DNA from: Pelodera strongyloides
Taxonomy: Eukaryota > Nematoda > Chromadorea > Rhabditida > Rhabditidae
Assembly: GCA_036852015.1 (NCBI GenBank)
Contig: JAANDG010000506.1
Location: 1 to 64,000 of the forward strand
DNA: 64,000 nucleotides
Reading direction: 5' to 3'
Under the pieces are notes generated by a model. It had not been told where the DNA came from, did no database searches, and saw only the letters and a list, made by a program, of their open reading frames with translations. A program made the position numbers and the translations under genes. Positions 36,601 through 48,777 of the stretch are shown here, one piece after another (within the stretch, counting starts at the first letter, position 1; each line of letters starts with the position of its first letter).

Positions 36601-36939
36601 CCTGTTCAATTCTCTCCTCGGCCTCTACTTTTCTACTCGGGTTGGAAATTTGGAAACTCGACCTCATTTCATATAGCAACAATTCCCAGAACACAACTGG
36701 TCGGGTGCCGTTCAATGAATTGGACAAACATAATTATCCATCTAATAAGGAATGGCATTTCAACAACATACCTTGACATCAATATCGAGGAATCCACCTT
36801 CAGCTACTTCAAACATAAGTCCCAATTTGGTGCCGGAAGTCACCCGATCAAAAAAGCATTGCTCTTCATTGGCGTCGATATGAATAAAATATCCTTCAGA
36901 CAGTGCCACCAAGGCCAAGAGTGCGGCGATGCAGCGCAT
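30668..36939 (-). CDS. sel-9: TMED2/SEL-9 p24 family cargo receptor, complete
   Basis: Six exons, all phases closing to 606 nt (201 residues plus TAA): 36772-36939, 33552-33662, 32667-32760, 32006-32113, 31484-31563, 30668-30712. Residues 1-16 are a signal peptide. The GOLD domain follows, with its disulfide pair Cys28 and Cys89 and the diagnostic [18 protein letters not shown] and [11 protein letters not shown] motifs. Next come a coiled coil ([20 protein letters not shown]), a membrane span near residues 168-188, and a short cytosolic tail [12 protein letters not shown] carrying the FF motif used for COPII/COPI binding. p24-beta proteins cycle between ER and Golgi in complexes with other p24 members. 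The ATG follows GCTTACAGGGA, a probable trans-splice acceptor. Intron 1 carries an LTR element. Confidence 0.95.
33906..34318 (+). repeat. 5' LTR
   Basis: 413 bp. It differs from the 3' LTR mainly by lacking four bases after GTCGTCTTATA. Very high identity to the other LTR points to a recent insertion. Confidence 0.93.
35370..35560 (+). pseudogene. Possible FAR1-like zinc-finger remnant inside the LTR element
   Basis: One frame of the internal region reads [20 protein letters not shown], then [14 protein letters not shown] and [11 protein letters not shown]. The spacing of Cys and His resembles FAR1/FLYWCH-type DNA-binding domains of transposable elements. Stops on both sides leave only about 60 codons. 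Weak resemblance; it may be chance. Confidence 0.25.
36090..36506 (+). repeat. 3' LTR
   Basis: 417 bp, nearly identical to the 5' LTR, followed by the AGAGC duplication at 36507-36511. Confidence 0.93.
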
Positions 36940-36957
36940 TCCCTGTAAGCTATCATA

Positions 36958-37265
36958 GAGTATTTAACTGCTGTTTCGCGATGCCGAAACAGGGCGAATC
37001 TGGCCCAAAAATCATTCAGCGCGGCTTTAACTTTCCATACATAAGCACAATTTGAAACTCGCTACAAAAATTGAAGAACAGGGACAAATTTGAATTTAGT
37101 ACAAATATTGGCATGCAAGTAGCTAATACGTGTACTAATTCAAATTTGTCCCTGACCTTCAATTTTTGTAGCGAATTTCTCAATGAGTTTCTATATGGAA
37201 AGTGAAAGCCGCCCTGAATGATTTTTTGAGGTGTTTCGGCCCCGCGAAACTGGAGTTAAATACTC
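36958..37265. repeat. MITE abutting the 5' end of sel-9
   Basis: Palindromic element with ends GAGTATTTAAC and GTTAAATACTC, flanked by a direct 7-bp TATCATA (36951-36957 and 37266-37272). It lies 18 bases upstream of the sel-9 ATG and 11 bases upstream of the putative trans-splice acceptor. Related termini are found at 14155-14260. Confidence 0.85.
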
Positions 37266-37272
37266 TATCATA

Positions 37273-38600
37273 GTTGTATGTATGGTTTAGCGAAAAATAC
37301 ATGCACACGAAACTAAACAACCGATCTAAGGAATTGCACTTAACAGCTTATGTACAAAGAACAAAGAACAAGGGCTTAACGAACGTGGTTTGGAAACTGG
37401 GAACGGGATACGATATTTATCGTGGAACTTTGAATTGAATGGAATGTTTGGGTTTCATCCTGTTTTATAACTATTAAAAGAGGTCTATCGCCTATATGTG
37501 AACCTCGTGCTACAAAAAGTGAACGAGATCGACAATATAAGCGCTTAATATTTAAAAAAAAACGGACGAGGCCGAAAACATAAACAAACGAAGAAATGCG
37601 ATGATGTGGAAGATGAAGAGGCAAGGAACAAAGAGCTGGCAGTGGAAGTAGATTCAGCGCTTCTGCAGAGATTATGTACACGGAACGAAATATAATAATA
37701 TACGAATACTTTATTCAGTGTACACCGAAGTAAAGCGAAAGACAAAAAAAAACGACAACAATAATATAACAACAACGACAACAAAACAAATAAAGCCTTA
37801 GTGTACTTAAATACGCCCCGGCCTTACACTTAGACTTCATGTTGTCATTTTTGCGAAAAGCACACATTTAACAGAAAAGTACAATGACATCCACAATAAT
37901 AAGCACAATATAACTGAGAAGCGGCAACAATGAAAATGACTGGGGTGCAATCAATCAAATGTCTTCCAACTCTTACTGACAAGTAAGACAGATAAAACAA
38001 CACGGACGGCTTCACATTTTGAATGACTTGACAGATTTTTCAATTACAGAAATAAATATAACAAAACAACAAAACAAACAACAACGAACAAAATCTTCAA
38101 CAAAAATTTTATGCAAAGTGCCTGCACGTCTACGTGTAGATTTTGAAAAATTCATTGAAAATCAGGATATTTGCTACATCAGGCATTGTAACTACGGTAC
38201 TTGGTATGGGAAATGTAGTCGGCGTCAGGCAGATTCCTATTTAGTGCACATTGATTACCGTATCAAGGGTTTCTGGCAAACATCCGCCATAAATAGTGTC
38301 TGTGAACTCGACACTAAATACAAACAAACTATGCACACACACACGTTCGTAATGCGTACCTGCTTTTGGCTACAATATACATTGCTCTGAAAAACACCGG
38401 ATCATATAAAGTTTGGAAACGTTTTATAAAGTCGGAATAACAATTTACTCACAATGAGTATATTATCTCCTAACCTTTTGCACCTGTTTTTGGTGATAAC
38501 TGTCACTCATGAAACAAAACTGACGACGAAACAAGGATTTGCATAGTTTATTCTCAGAAGAAGAAAGGCGATATGTCTATTATTATCCGTGAAACATATT
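37273..38600. other. Intergenic between the ELMO and sel-9 genes
   Basis: AT-rich, with A-rich runs around 37740-37790. Open frames (for example 38019-38390 plus) have no recognisable content. It probably includes sel-9 promoter sequence displaced by the MITE. Confidence 0.4.
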
Positions 38601-38605
38601 ATTGT

Positions 38606-40921
38606 TTAATCGTCGAGCTTGACAAGAATCAAACTGGCCGCGTCCCTCTTCAATAGGTCGGAAATATCTGAAATTTCAAAATTCACTCAAGAAGAAATAC
38701 GCTAACCATCACGATACAAAGTGAACGTTATTATATGCTCTACTTATTTACTAATTGTAAGATTCTAACTGAAGGTCGGCCATCAGGAGTCACCTTATGA
38801 TTCTTGTTTTAAGAACATAAAATATGCACAAACTTACGTGATAAGACCGCCTGAAAACTGGATATTGTACATTTCTTCGCTTTCCACTCTTTATAAAACT
38901 CGAGAAAACATCCACGATACACGAGATTAACGGCAGTTAAAAAGGAATTATGATCGTTAGCCAAGCTGAAAATTGGAAGGTTTAATATAAGACTTTATTT
39001 TACCATTGAACCACTCATTCACCAATAAATGTAGACGCTCACCTATTAAATTGATTCAACTTCAACCCGTTGATAATTAGCGATGTAAAATTGAGACCAA
39101 CGACTGCGAAGGGAAAATTCTGAAAACAAGAATCAATTGTCGGCTCCACTTGATTATTCATATACTCTTCTTTATGTTTTTATCGTTGTAATAAGAATAA
39201 GGTAGAATTCCAATCAAGGCGCACCTATCGTAACCGTACTGGCTGCGTTAGAAAGTGCGTGATTCTTTTAATTTTTATGTGAGGCGCCACAAGTGCGCCA
39301 AAGGAGCGCCACACCACAAATGCGCCAAAGGAGCGCCACACCACAAGTGCGCCAAAGGAGCGCCACACCACAAATACGCCAAAGGAGCGCCACACCACAA
39401 GTGCGCCAAAGGAGCGCCACATATACGCGGAAAATTTAACGCAACCTGTATTACCTGTATTGGATCCTGTGAGAGTGCGATTATTCGTCTCACTATGTCT
39501 TCGGTGAGTATTTCGGTAACTAGACAGTATAGCTGCACCAATCCAAAAATACCAGCTCCTCGGAGGTCCGTGCTCGGATCAGCACCTAGATTAATAATAA
39601 TATATATGAGCTTGTTATTGTATAGGTTATGAAATGAAAAGCACATATATACCAGTAACAGTTCTTCCTTATATATGTGCATAGAACATTATCATTAATT
39701 ATTATCATATTGTGCATTTATCTTAGGTGTCAAGTTACAATTTAAAAGAAAATGTGAAAATGACACCTTGAAATCCTATCAGATCCCAGTGTCCTCCACT
39801 TCGGGCGCATTGAAATGATTCATCTTCATCTGATTTCGTACATCTTTTGAATATTTCTTGTAATAACACCCAATGCTCAGGAACGATTGATGAGAAAGTG
39901 GCTGGAAGGTGTATTTTCAGGGAAAATTATTTGCCAAAGAAAAATAACTATTTCTCTCGTTTTGAGCAGGGACAAGTTTTCTAGAGAAGTTTGTCGGTAT
40001 TGCGAGGTAGTAGTACATAGTACATTGGCAGCGAAATGCCTTGGGAAATGGTCATCAACGGCGATAGGCTTAGTAATGGCGACATGTGTAGATGCATTCT
40101 GAAGACAATTAGAAACATTTCTCACATTCTTATTGCTTGGTTTGAAAGATTCACTCACTCCGGCTAAGTGCCAGCAGTAGAAGTCTCTCATCTGCCAATC
40201 GCTGACTGTTCAGCTGTTCACCGCTGACTGGTCGGCAGACACAACGCCGAAGAAAGCTGACCGATTGAACTGAATTCGTAACTGCCGTGGACAGTTCTTC
40301 TACAGCTTCCTTCTAAATATATTTCGTTTACTGTACTATGTAGATGTCTTTGCTTCAGTTGCAACTTGAAGGAGGCATCGTACAATCAATGAAGTTATAT
40401 TTTCATCCAAATTGTTATACCTTCAGTTCCGTGTAATCGTATGCGAATAGCTCCCGAAGTAGTGGGCTTCTTATATGTGGTCCACTTGAACTGGAAGAAA
40501 ATGAAGCCTTTTCACAATCAGAATGAGTAGTGCCGAGTTCGCACTGTGCCACAGGAAGTGCCGCTGTGGACAGCCTCAGTTCTATCTAAAATAAAAATTC
40601 TCTCCTAGGTTCAGGAAACCCAGTGACTTCATAGAACACTTGATTTGTATTGGCTTGGGACCGTACAAAAAGGGCATTTTTATCGTCACCTTTTATTATA
40701 CAAAAATGCCATCATGTAGTAAATGATTACTCAAAAATGCTCACTCATTTTTCAAGTGTTTGGTGCCTAAGCCGTCGCTTCGCAACAAAAAAATATAAAT
40801 CAGAAATAGATTTTGATAAATACAGTACCTCGCTCCATTCCTCCAGTGCCTTTTGACGTTCATTTCTCCATTTTTCTTCATCTTCTGCGGATTCGCGTGG
40901 GATTTCAGAGAATGTCGCCAT
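38606..40921 (-). CDS. ELMO-domain protein (ELMOD-like)
   Basis: Exons: 40829-40921 (ATG; MATFSEIPRES...), 40421-40585, an unresolved exon or exons between about 40120 and 39770 ending at 39767, then 39455-39585, 39043-39119, 38838-38965 and 38606-38667 (TAA). All junctions after 39767 close in frame. The ELMO domain is clear: HWDLIGFQ joined to GADPSTDLRGAGIFGLVQLY, then RRIIALSQDPIQ joined to NFPFAVVGLNFTSLIING, then NLVYRGCFLEFYKEWKAKK. ELMOD proteins act as GAPs for Arf-like GTPases, while CED-12/ELMO proteins are Rac GEF partners. The domain alone, without ARM or PH regions visible, favours ELMOD. The catalytic Arg reported for ELMODs lies in a WxxxR-like stretch N-terminal to the GFQ motif, and the frame there is the unresolved part. 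An intron carries a minisatellite. Confidence 0.85.
39285..39422 (+). repeat. 27-bp minisatellite in an ELMO-gene intron
   Basis: Five units of GTGCGCCAAAGGAGCGCCAC plus ACCACAA, with single-base differences. GGCGC and GCGCC give each unit an internal inverted repeat. Confidence 0.95.
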
Positions 40922-40972
40922 AGGACCAAATTATACCTTCCGGGGTAAGAATTGGTTCCCTCAAACACTGAT

Positions 40973-41160
40973 GAAACTTGGGTCGCGCGCGGCGAAACCC
41001 TGGCGCGGAAGTGCCGCGCCGCGAGATCCTGGCGAGAGCCGGGCGAAGACTGGGCGAAAAGGGGAAAATCGACCGAAAAGCTGCCTGATTATGAGAAAAC
41101 GGGTCGCGGCGTTTTCGCCCTATCTTCGCCAGATTGTCGCCAGGGACTGCACGGGAATAT
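40973..41160 (+). repeat. GC-rich GGCGAAGACTGGGCGAAA repeat, copy 1
   Basis: A GC island of about 190 bp in AT-rich surroundings, with many GGCGA/TCGCC inverted pairs. It shares GGCGAAGACTGGGCGAAA with 43437-43600. No coding signal. Confidence 0.75.
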
Positions 41161-43430
41161 AATTGTTATTCAGGTAAGTACGCAGCCCGGGACTCGTGCA
41201 AAATCTTGCACCGTCTCCTCCGTATTTTGTCATATTTGTATTTTATCGTGTGTTTTATCGTGTATTTTGTTATCGTGTGTGTGTTAATTAAAACGTATTC
41301 CCGTCATCTATCAATGTAGTGAGAAATGTTGTGTCGAATGACTGAACGTATTTCTTTTTATTCTTTATTTCCAAGAATAATTTTATTAGCACCATCATTA
41401 GCATTTACGTGTTATAGTTTGCACTAGTTTTCACAATTGTTTATACGACAGCGCTCCTACCGTAGTCTAGCTTATCAATTTCGCATGCACCTTGCTTTTT
41501 TGTGCAAAAGTATTTTTGCAGCGCAGATTCGATTGCTGCTTTTATTCTCTTTGCTTTTCATTTGTATGTAGTTTATTTTACTTTAAAAGCTTTTATATTA
41601 GTAAACCAGTAAAACCAGTAACTTTTAATGTTTTAGCTGTGTGTGATGCTGCCGTATTGCTGTTCGACTACAAGGGTACGATTTTAAGGTTTGTCTTCCT
41701 TATTTATTTACGACTTCGGTTTCGGTCCTTTTATATTTTTTTTGCCCCGTAACTTGCATTAAATGGATCACTGATTGGCTTTATTTCAGTTCAACCTCGT
41801 AGCACATATTGTATAGATGGTCGACTGATTACATCTTCTGACTATGGTATGTTTTTTGGTACTATTCAAGCTAATATTGCCGTATGTCGTGTCGATCTTT
41901 CATATTATTTTATGGTTCATGCCGCCCTCGAGTCGAGTATAAATTTGGTTTCTATTCATCTACATTGCATTTAGAACTCATCGCGATCAGACAATATACC
42001 TACAATATATGACATGCTCATGATGTTGAAGAAGAAGATTGACTTTATTGGTAAACCCCTCTTACAATAAGGTAAGGTTTCATTCATGTCATATGAGCCT
42101 AGATTTATCTTTTATTTCAGTCGACCTTCAGTAGGTGTAGAGTTTTGTGTTTCGTGTTATAATTTGTTATACCCGAATCTCCTTCGAACCGGTTGCTAGT
42201 ATGCCAGTAGCTAAACAGGCTAAGTCTGACTAAGTGTTATTAAGTAATCATGGTGGAAGGAAGGTGGGAGCTTTATGATTACCGGAGACGTGGTAATGGA
42301 GTTCCGTTCAGTTTATTATATCTTAATTTTTTAGGCCCAGTCTAGTCTAGGACGCATTGAGAGCTTCAGCTGTTCACAGAGAAGACCTACAGGTGAACAC
42401 TGGTTCTTACTTACTTTTTGTTATTATTTATTATGCGATACGTGCTTCTACTACAACGCTATGTAACTGAAACACATGACATGCATAAATTGCGGCTTTC
42501 ATTTGTTTTTGTTTATCGTGTAGGGTGCTTTTTTGAGATTTGGCTATCCTTTACTCAATCTTAATACTAGTTATGTAGGGGGATTAATAATAAACTTTCG
42601 TATGTTAGAGTCTTTTAGAATGCAGAGTGTATATTTGAATCGGTTTTTTAGGAGGTGTATCGGATGTTATGCCCACATGGAAACTGTTCTGGCCCAAACA
42701 AAAGGACGACTATTCGGAATATTGGACAATGTGCGAACGCTGTTCCTTCATTGACGATCAATAATCATCAGTAAGGACAAATCCTCCCCAAAATTATGTT
42801 ATTTTGTTACCCTCAGGCATCTCGTATGGAACAAAAAGCATCTAGAACGTTTCTAGAACCAAAAGCATAGACAGGGGTCCGCTGAATGTGTTGTATGTAT
42901 ATCGCGTGTAGCTTAGCAAATTAACATTTTGCATCCGTATTCTTAGGGGCATCTCCTGCAACCTACATCTATATTTCTAGTTCCTCGGTTATGAATTTAT
43001 TTTATTGAACTGAAGGAAAATAGAGTGGATTTATTCTTATACCTACTGTTTAAGTTTGTTAATACTTTTTATACTGTTAGTGTTATTATTACGTAGAGAT
43101 TATTTCCGTTACTAGCGTTAGTATTCCTATAAGTAGCGGGGTAATTTCCTAGCATTAGCATTCCTGTAACTAGTGATAAATCACAAATTACTTTAAGTTT
43201 TTTTTCATTAAGTTAGTTTGTCATTTCGTTAGGTTTCTTATTTCATTTCGTTTCGTTAGTTGAGTTAGTTTGTCATTTCTCGCGTTTTTCCGTGTACTGT
43301 GTTGTTTTGCTTGTGAATTGAAGTAAAGATTGGTTATTTTGTCTGTATTTGGAGTTTTTATTATGTTAGTATTATTTGTTTCCTTTATTTTATTTTGAAT
43401 GGGTAGTACGGACATTTCACGGCCGATTTT
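41161..43430. other. AT-rich stretch without a supported gene
   Basis: Acceptor-like TTTCAG sites occur (for example near 41790 and 42120) and T-rich tracts are common, but no frame between them looks coding. It could hold untranslated exons or be intergenic. Confidence 0.4.
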
Positions 43431-43436
43431 TCTATT

Positions 43437-43600
43437 CTGGCGAAGACTGGGCGAAACCGCGGCGAAAGCTGGGCGATGACCTGGCGAAAGCAGCGCGCGG
43501 AAGAGGGTTCGCCATTCGACTGTGGCGACCCTCTAAAACCTTCGCCGCGCACTCGCCACACTTCCGCGGCGCGCAGTCAAAAGTTAGCATTGGGCGGTCA
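43437..43600 (+). repeat. GC-rich GGCGAAGACTGGGCGAAA repeat, copy 2
   Basis: Direct-orientation relative of 40973-41160, with CGCGGCGAAAGCTGGGCG and TTCGCCGCGCACTCGCC. A more distant relative with TTGGCGACATCGCCGCGCC lies at 55263-55430. Confidence 0.7.
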
Positions 43601-43619
43601 CCAAATAATCTACGTATAA

Positions 43620-44310
43620 CCTAAAAACCTCGAAATATAAAAAGGAGCCAGCTGTGAGCATCATGCTCATGCATCCGAACCCTTAGTGTATAGTGTATAC
43701 ACCTTGAATCTTGAATGAATGACTATTTCATAGTTTCTTGGAAGATCAGATTATGGATCGCAGAATTGTATAACTGTCCGGTTATGAAAAGAAAACAGAA
43801 AATAATATTTTTTGCATAGGAGCATTGGTGCATAGGCATAGGCTGCATAGGTGTCATTGTACATTACAAAAATGATAACATTAATTAAATAGCATAAAAT
43901 GATTGGTAAACCTCTGCATTGGTAATTATTTGTAAACTAAACGATTAATTGGAATAAAACAAAATAATGCGAAATGTCTTCCACTTTCCGTACGCAATAA
44001 CACCAAATCCCTTCATTCCGGGAAAGTTTCCATGGAAACGCAAAATTTTGTCGAAAACGTCGCCGGCAATGAATTATGAGGCAAGAAAACATAATATATA
44101 CATATTAATATTAATATAAAACTGAAAGAAACCCAGCCACAATCAATGCCGGTAATTTCATCAAGAAATAATGACGATATATTATTGCAAGTATTTTACT
44201 CTTGCTAGGGGGCGATAAATCTTTTTCCTTGGTCACCAAACAATCTATCTAAAAACCACGTAAATTTAAAGTAAAATAAGTAAAATATTAAAATATAAAA
44301 AAAAATTAAA
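43620..44310. other. AT-rich stretch, nothing recognised
   Basis: No open frame or repeat of note on either strand. Confidence 0.4.
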
Positions 44311-44317
44311 ATATTAT

Positions 44318-44740
44318 CAATCGATAGAGTTTTTCATGCTGATTACGAATCAAAAAGAAGTAGCTGCAAACTTTCGGATATAAAAACCATTTTTTCCCCT
44401 AATAGAGCGAAATTAGTGGAATTTTTGTGTTTTCGTGCATATTCTTTGACGCGGACTCTTGTTATGGTGCACTTTATGGAAAAACAACTGTGCGTTCCCT
44501 TCCAAGTATAGAAAAATTTACCGTATTTTCCCTGAAATGAATATTTGACATGAGAAATTAATACATGGGTCTCGCGAAGTCGTAAAATACGGTAAATTTG
44601 TCCGGATACTTGGAAACCCCATAATGTTATTAAATGAAGTTTGCGATGTTTCACTAATTTTTTCATGTTTCATATTTCATATTTTAAAATTTCGCTCTTT
44701 TTGATTCGTCATCAGCGTGAAAAACTCTATCGCTTGATGT
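44318..44740. repeat. Inverted-end element with nested TGGGGTTTCC-family MITE
   Basis: CGATAGAGTTTTTCATGCTG followed by ATTACGAATCAAAAA on the left pairs with TTTTTGATTCGTCATCAGCG then TGAAAAACTCTATCG on the right. Inside, 44500-44627 is a truncated relative of the MITEs at 12925 and 53366. This is one element inserted into another. Confidence 0.75.
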
Positions 44741-45315
44741 CTTCACCAGAAAAAAAATCTTTTTTGATGCCGCAGTTCCCTCGTTAGTAGTAGCATTATC
44801 TAGTTGATCCAACATTCCTATAAGTAAAGAAAACAAACACCACAATATACGTATAACAACTTGAATAAACATACGAGTATGGGCACCGGATCACTTGCAA
44901 ATCATATGGAGAATTTATTATTCCTTTCAGTGTACGACTTCCAAAAGCTAGGGATTATTGTGCAATGTCAACAAGATTATGCAAAAGGCAAAAGTCCGAA
45001 TTTCACACGACATTAGCGTTTCCGAAAACAAAACAAAATGAACAAATAAAGTCAAGCCAAGGGGTGCTAAACACAAAGTTATACCGGATTGAATTTTTCG
45101 TCGTGTGCACAATTCATAATCACATACTCAATTTGAGGCCTAACAATATATATATCCCGCTAATTTACTCTGTTCATGATTTGTTATTACTCATAATCCC
45201 ACTGAAACGTATTCACACTATTCACTTTCGTTGGAAGTATTGCGTATCGATTTTGGCCGGGAAGAACAAAAAAAAATTAGCATATCCCAAGAGGCACGCA
45301 AATTTATTACTTACT

Positions 45316-45635
45316 TAAGGCGCGTTCGAGTTGGGAAAAGTTTGAAGAATTCCGGAAAAGTTGGGTTCAAGATGGACACCGGAAAAGTAAATTTTACTTA
45401 CTGGAAAAGTTCATACACCGTAATGGAAAAACGTTGTTTTTCCGCTATATAGCCCCAACCGTCGGGGTCCACTTCGAACGGGCGATCCATTCTTGGATCC
45501 GGCAGTATTAAAATTAATATCCCACAACGATTCCAATACGGTAGATTTTGATTTTTCTGCATGTTTTTCCGTCCAACGTGAACCAACTTTTTCCGGAATT
45601 CTTCAACTTTTTCCCATCTTAAATGCGCCTTTAGC
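45316..45635. repeat. Palindromic MITE, GGCGCGTTCGAG subfamily
   Basis: Left end TTAAGGCGCGTTCGAGTTGG with AATTCCGGAAAAGTTGG; right end CCAACTTTTTCCGGAATT and AATGCGCCTTTAG. It is a diverged relative of the GGGCGCGTTCGGG group. Confidence 0.75.
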
Positions 45636-45805
45636 TGTCGATCATTTGACATATTTTCGCGTCAGACTATGCACGTCAGTTTTTACAGCCTTTTACTTTT
45701 TTAATCATTTTCTTTAGCTATTACTTTAGCTATTACTTTTAAATTCATTAAATACCTTCACACTAGTTTTTTATCAGTACTAGAGAATTTAATGCTCCAA
45801 GTCTT

Positions 45806-46722
45806 GTTTCAGGAACCTACTGAAAATCTCGATGGTTGCAGAGAACAAAAAGGAGCAGTTGCGACATGAAAGGTTAGTTGTGGCACTACTTATGGGCTTG
45901 TGCGAATTCGATTATATTCAACGGGAGAATTTGAGGTCGTATCGACATTCAAGTCCCCGTTTTCTCTTCTGAAATGCGCCCCGCAAACATTATTTGCTAT
46001 TAGTATTACGTGGAATCCAATCATTTTCTATCGTTTCCTAAAACTGCGCTATTGATCGCAATTTATCGTTTTCTGTAGAATAATTAAACAACCGTATTTA
46101 GCAATTGCGCGTGGCAACTGGGCAGAACATTAATGCACATGTGACACTCTTCCACTGAGCTGGCGCAATCAATGAAGCTAGGCAGGAGACGTAAGTGCCC
46201 AGGTAAGTTTACCCTGGCTGTGGTGACTTTTCCAAAACCAACACGAGTACGGTCGACCTCTGGTGCGTCGGTCTAAATCGGGGCTCCTCTGGGGGTTGTA
46301 TCCCCTCGGGGTGCGGGTTGGGAGAGGGAGGTCCAGACCCCCGGGAGTCCGGTGCTGGGACCCTCCTCCCCAAGGTAACATCGCCTACGTGGAGAGGTAC
46401 CGAAGGCCTGAACACTGGCGGATTCGTAGGGAGCAGTGTAAAGAGGAAGGAGCGGAGGGTCAGCCGGTCAGCTCAGATCAGGTAAAGTGGGTGGGCATGA
46501 GCACTTATGTATATGGATTTTAATTGTGTCCCATGTTCATTCACTCTTTTGTACATATATGTATATATCTTGAAACACGTTCTGTAAATATTACTTTGCG
46601 AATTTGTACATATTCATTACGTTTCTCACACAATACACTCTTGATACATTGCACCTTTGCCATGTCGTTTACCTTGAAAAAGATTTTTGTCACTTGTCTG
46701 TTGTTATATTTTTTTGAATAAA
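45806..46722 (+). other. Candidate spliced transcript, function unknown
   Basis: A TTTCAG acceptor precedes 45812-45874, whose frame reads KISMVAENKKEQLRH before a GTTAGT donor. A GC-rich block (46190-46480) with an open plus frame including YVERYRRPEHWRIRREQCK ends at a GTAAAG. AATAAA lies near 46717. The pieces may be one plus-strand gene, but I could not join them in frame. The GC-rich block could also be a retroelement remnant. Confidence 0.25.
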
Positions 46723-46739
46723 ACTTTTTAATACAGTTT

Positions 46740-47120
46740 GTTTTATTGGTCAGCTGTGTGGTTTTTGCATGCAAGGCTGGATACTATTGGGACGAGTTAG
46801 TAAATTTCTAACAAAGTAGGTTTCTTACCCAGCAGACTAGCACCTAGACCTAGCCTCTAGATCCTATTATAAGAATAAAGTCATTGTTATCGTGGAGTTC
46901 GCCTATAGGATCGCTAGTTACGATATTGGAACTAGAACTAGCACTGCCCTGAAGCGGTTTATGTGGGTTAGTGCTAAAATATAGTTCGTTTCCTGTTTTA
47001 TCCAGTTTATACTACTTTTATTCTGAATAGAAACACTTGTGATGAAAGTTCTACACGCTTTTTGGAAGCCTCGACATAGAAGTATATGTAGAATGGACGA
47101 TACAGCGTTCGAAGTTTTAT
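46740..47120. other. Stretch without a supported gene
   Basis: Only short frames and no repeat recognised. Confidence 0.4.
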
Positions 47121-47126
47121 TTCTAC

Positions 47127-47240
47127 CGTGTTCGATGATGTCATGAGCAGCTGACGACAAGTTCCGGATGACAAATTGTTGAAAGTATTGTCAATGGAGG
47201 GTGTCTCGGGCGAATGTGGGCCCTCAGGTAGCAGGCCATT
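47127..47240 (-). CDS. Candidate internal exon
   Basis: Bounded by ACATTTCAG and a GTAGAA donor, 38 codons open in one frame (starts NGLLPEGPHSPETPSIDNTF). The Ser/Thr/Pro/Asn-rich composition is like a real exon, but no partner exons were found on the minus strand nearby. Confidence 0.3.
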
Positions 47241-47784
47241 CTGAAATGTAAGAAGAACCTCTGTTCGTAAGCAAGCTAAATAAACGGGCATTGGAACATT
47301 GCTTTGAAAAGTCCTCCGTATTTTTTGTTGTTTCCTGAATGTGGAACACATCGAAAGGGTGTACTTGAAGAAATGTTACCAACTCCTGTTTGATGTAAAA
47401 TGCTGATCTGCGAGTTCGATCTTTACTTTGTTATTATAATGTTGTTATCATTGCTTCACATAATACAGTACGTCACATTTTCAGTGGTAGCTGACGTTGC
47501 ATACCTAAGGCCGAGGAAGGATTTTGTTTTTACATTACGCATAATAAAGTGTTTATGCTCCAAGATCGTGTCTATTCAGTGAGTGGTAAAATTGTTTTTA
47601 TGATTAGTTTAGAATTTGTTCTAATGAGGCCAGAAGAGACAGAGTGGAGACGGCCTTCAACGCTTCTGGGACTTCTGGAATTCAATTTTAACAAAATTCA
47701 GGCAATTCTTCTAACCTTAACTAAATCTTCGAGAGTACAAAGGAGAATGGAATAAGTGCCAAACTTTATAAAAAAAAGCATCGG

Positions 47785-47960
47785 GCTGGTCACCAGATGG
47801 TTTTGTCTGATGACATCATTTGCTGACCGGTTACGGACCATTTGGTGACCACTTGTGGTCAATCTGGTGGTCTCTTGAGAAGGTTTTCGACAAAAATTGG
47901 CCGCCACGTGCCCATCAAATATGTTGTCCCACTAAAAAACCGGGAACCGTCTCTAAATGT
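47785..47960. repeat. TTGGTCACC-family repeat, copy 3
   Basis: Contains GGTCACCAGATGG, ACCATTTGGTGACCA, TGGTGGTCTC and GAGAAGGTTTTCGACAAAAA, diverged from the copies at 16.8 and 24 kb. Confidence 0.6.
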
Positions 47961-48164
47961 TTCCCACCGTTTCCAGAGGCCGTATTCACCAGCACACAGG
48001 GATCCCTCCCTGGCCTCCCTAGGGAGATAACGAGCAGAAGAGCATAGAAAGTACGAGAGCAAGAGAGACTCGTGAGCCTAGGGAGGGCTAACTGCGTGTT
48101 CGTGAATACGGTATCAGGAATGCCTCAGAGGCGCGGAAAATGTCTACAAACAACTCTGGTCTCC

Positions 48165-48350
48165 AACCGCGCAGCGCACCCCCAGCCAGGGGCGCTCGCC
48201 CCTTCTTTTTGCCCCCCAAAGCGGCTGGCCGGGGCCCCTCTGCGCGGTACGCGGCTGGCTACGCGTGCACTCGAATTTGCGTGGCTGGATACGCGTGCAC
48301 TCCAATTTGCGCGGCTGGGTGCGCGGTGCGCTGCGCACCAAGGAACGTAG
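48165..48350 (+). repeat. GC-rich tandem block
   Basis: GCGGCTGGCTACGCGTGCAC plus TCGAATTTGCG repeats about three times (period near 34 bp), inside a 190-bp GC-rich island beginning at 48165. Long open frames in four reading frames are an artefact of this composition. Confidence 0.75.
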
Positions 48351-48777
48351 CAATGAGTCGCACCTGCAAAAAAGTGAATCGCTTGAAACTTGAACACGTC
48401 TTTTTCTGTGCCTGAGTCCCAACATCAAGATTAATCTTTTCAATCATATTCTGTTAGGTATACGGTAATACATACCTAACAATAAGAATTATAGTTTGTT
48501 ACTATCATGTGTTTTGTTTATCACTTACCGTTGTTCATTGATCTTTAGTGGATGTAAGACCAATGTTTCACTCTCGCGTAATAATTGTTTGCCTCTGGCA
48601 AAATGTGTGTTTTCTCTGCACTAGCCTACCGTAAGGGCTACGGCCTAACACTGATTGATCATTATATCGCCCGTGTAATCGCCACTTCTATATTCGAAAT
48701 AAACTATTATAATAATCGTCTTACTCTTGTCGCTCAGTTTCTGTTTGCATCAGAAGTCGTTATCTGTATACGTATAC

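Noticed and set aside
37740..38390. Plus-strand 123-codon frame at 38019-38390
   Set aside because: Low-complexity Asn/Gln/Lys start and no splice or homology support.
48125..48447. Four overlapping open frames on both strands
   Set aside because: GC-rich tandem block poor in stop codons; no preferred frame.
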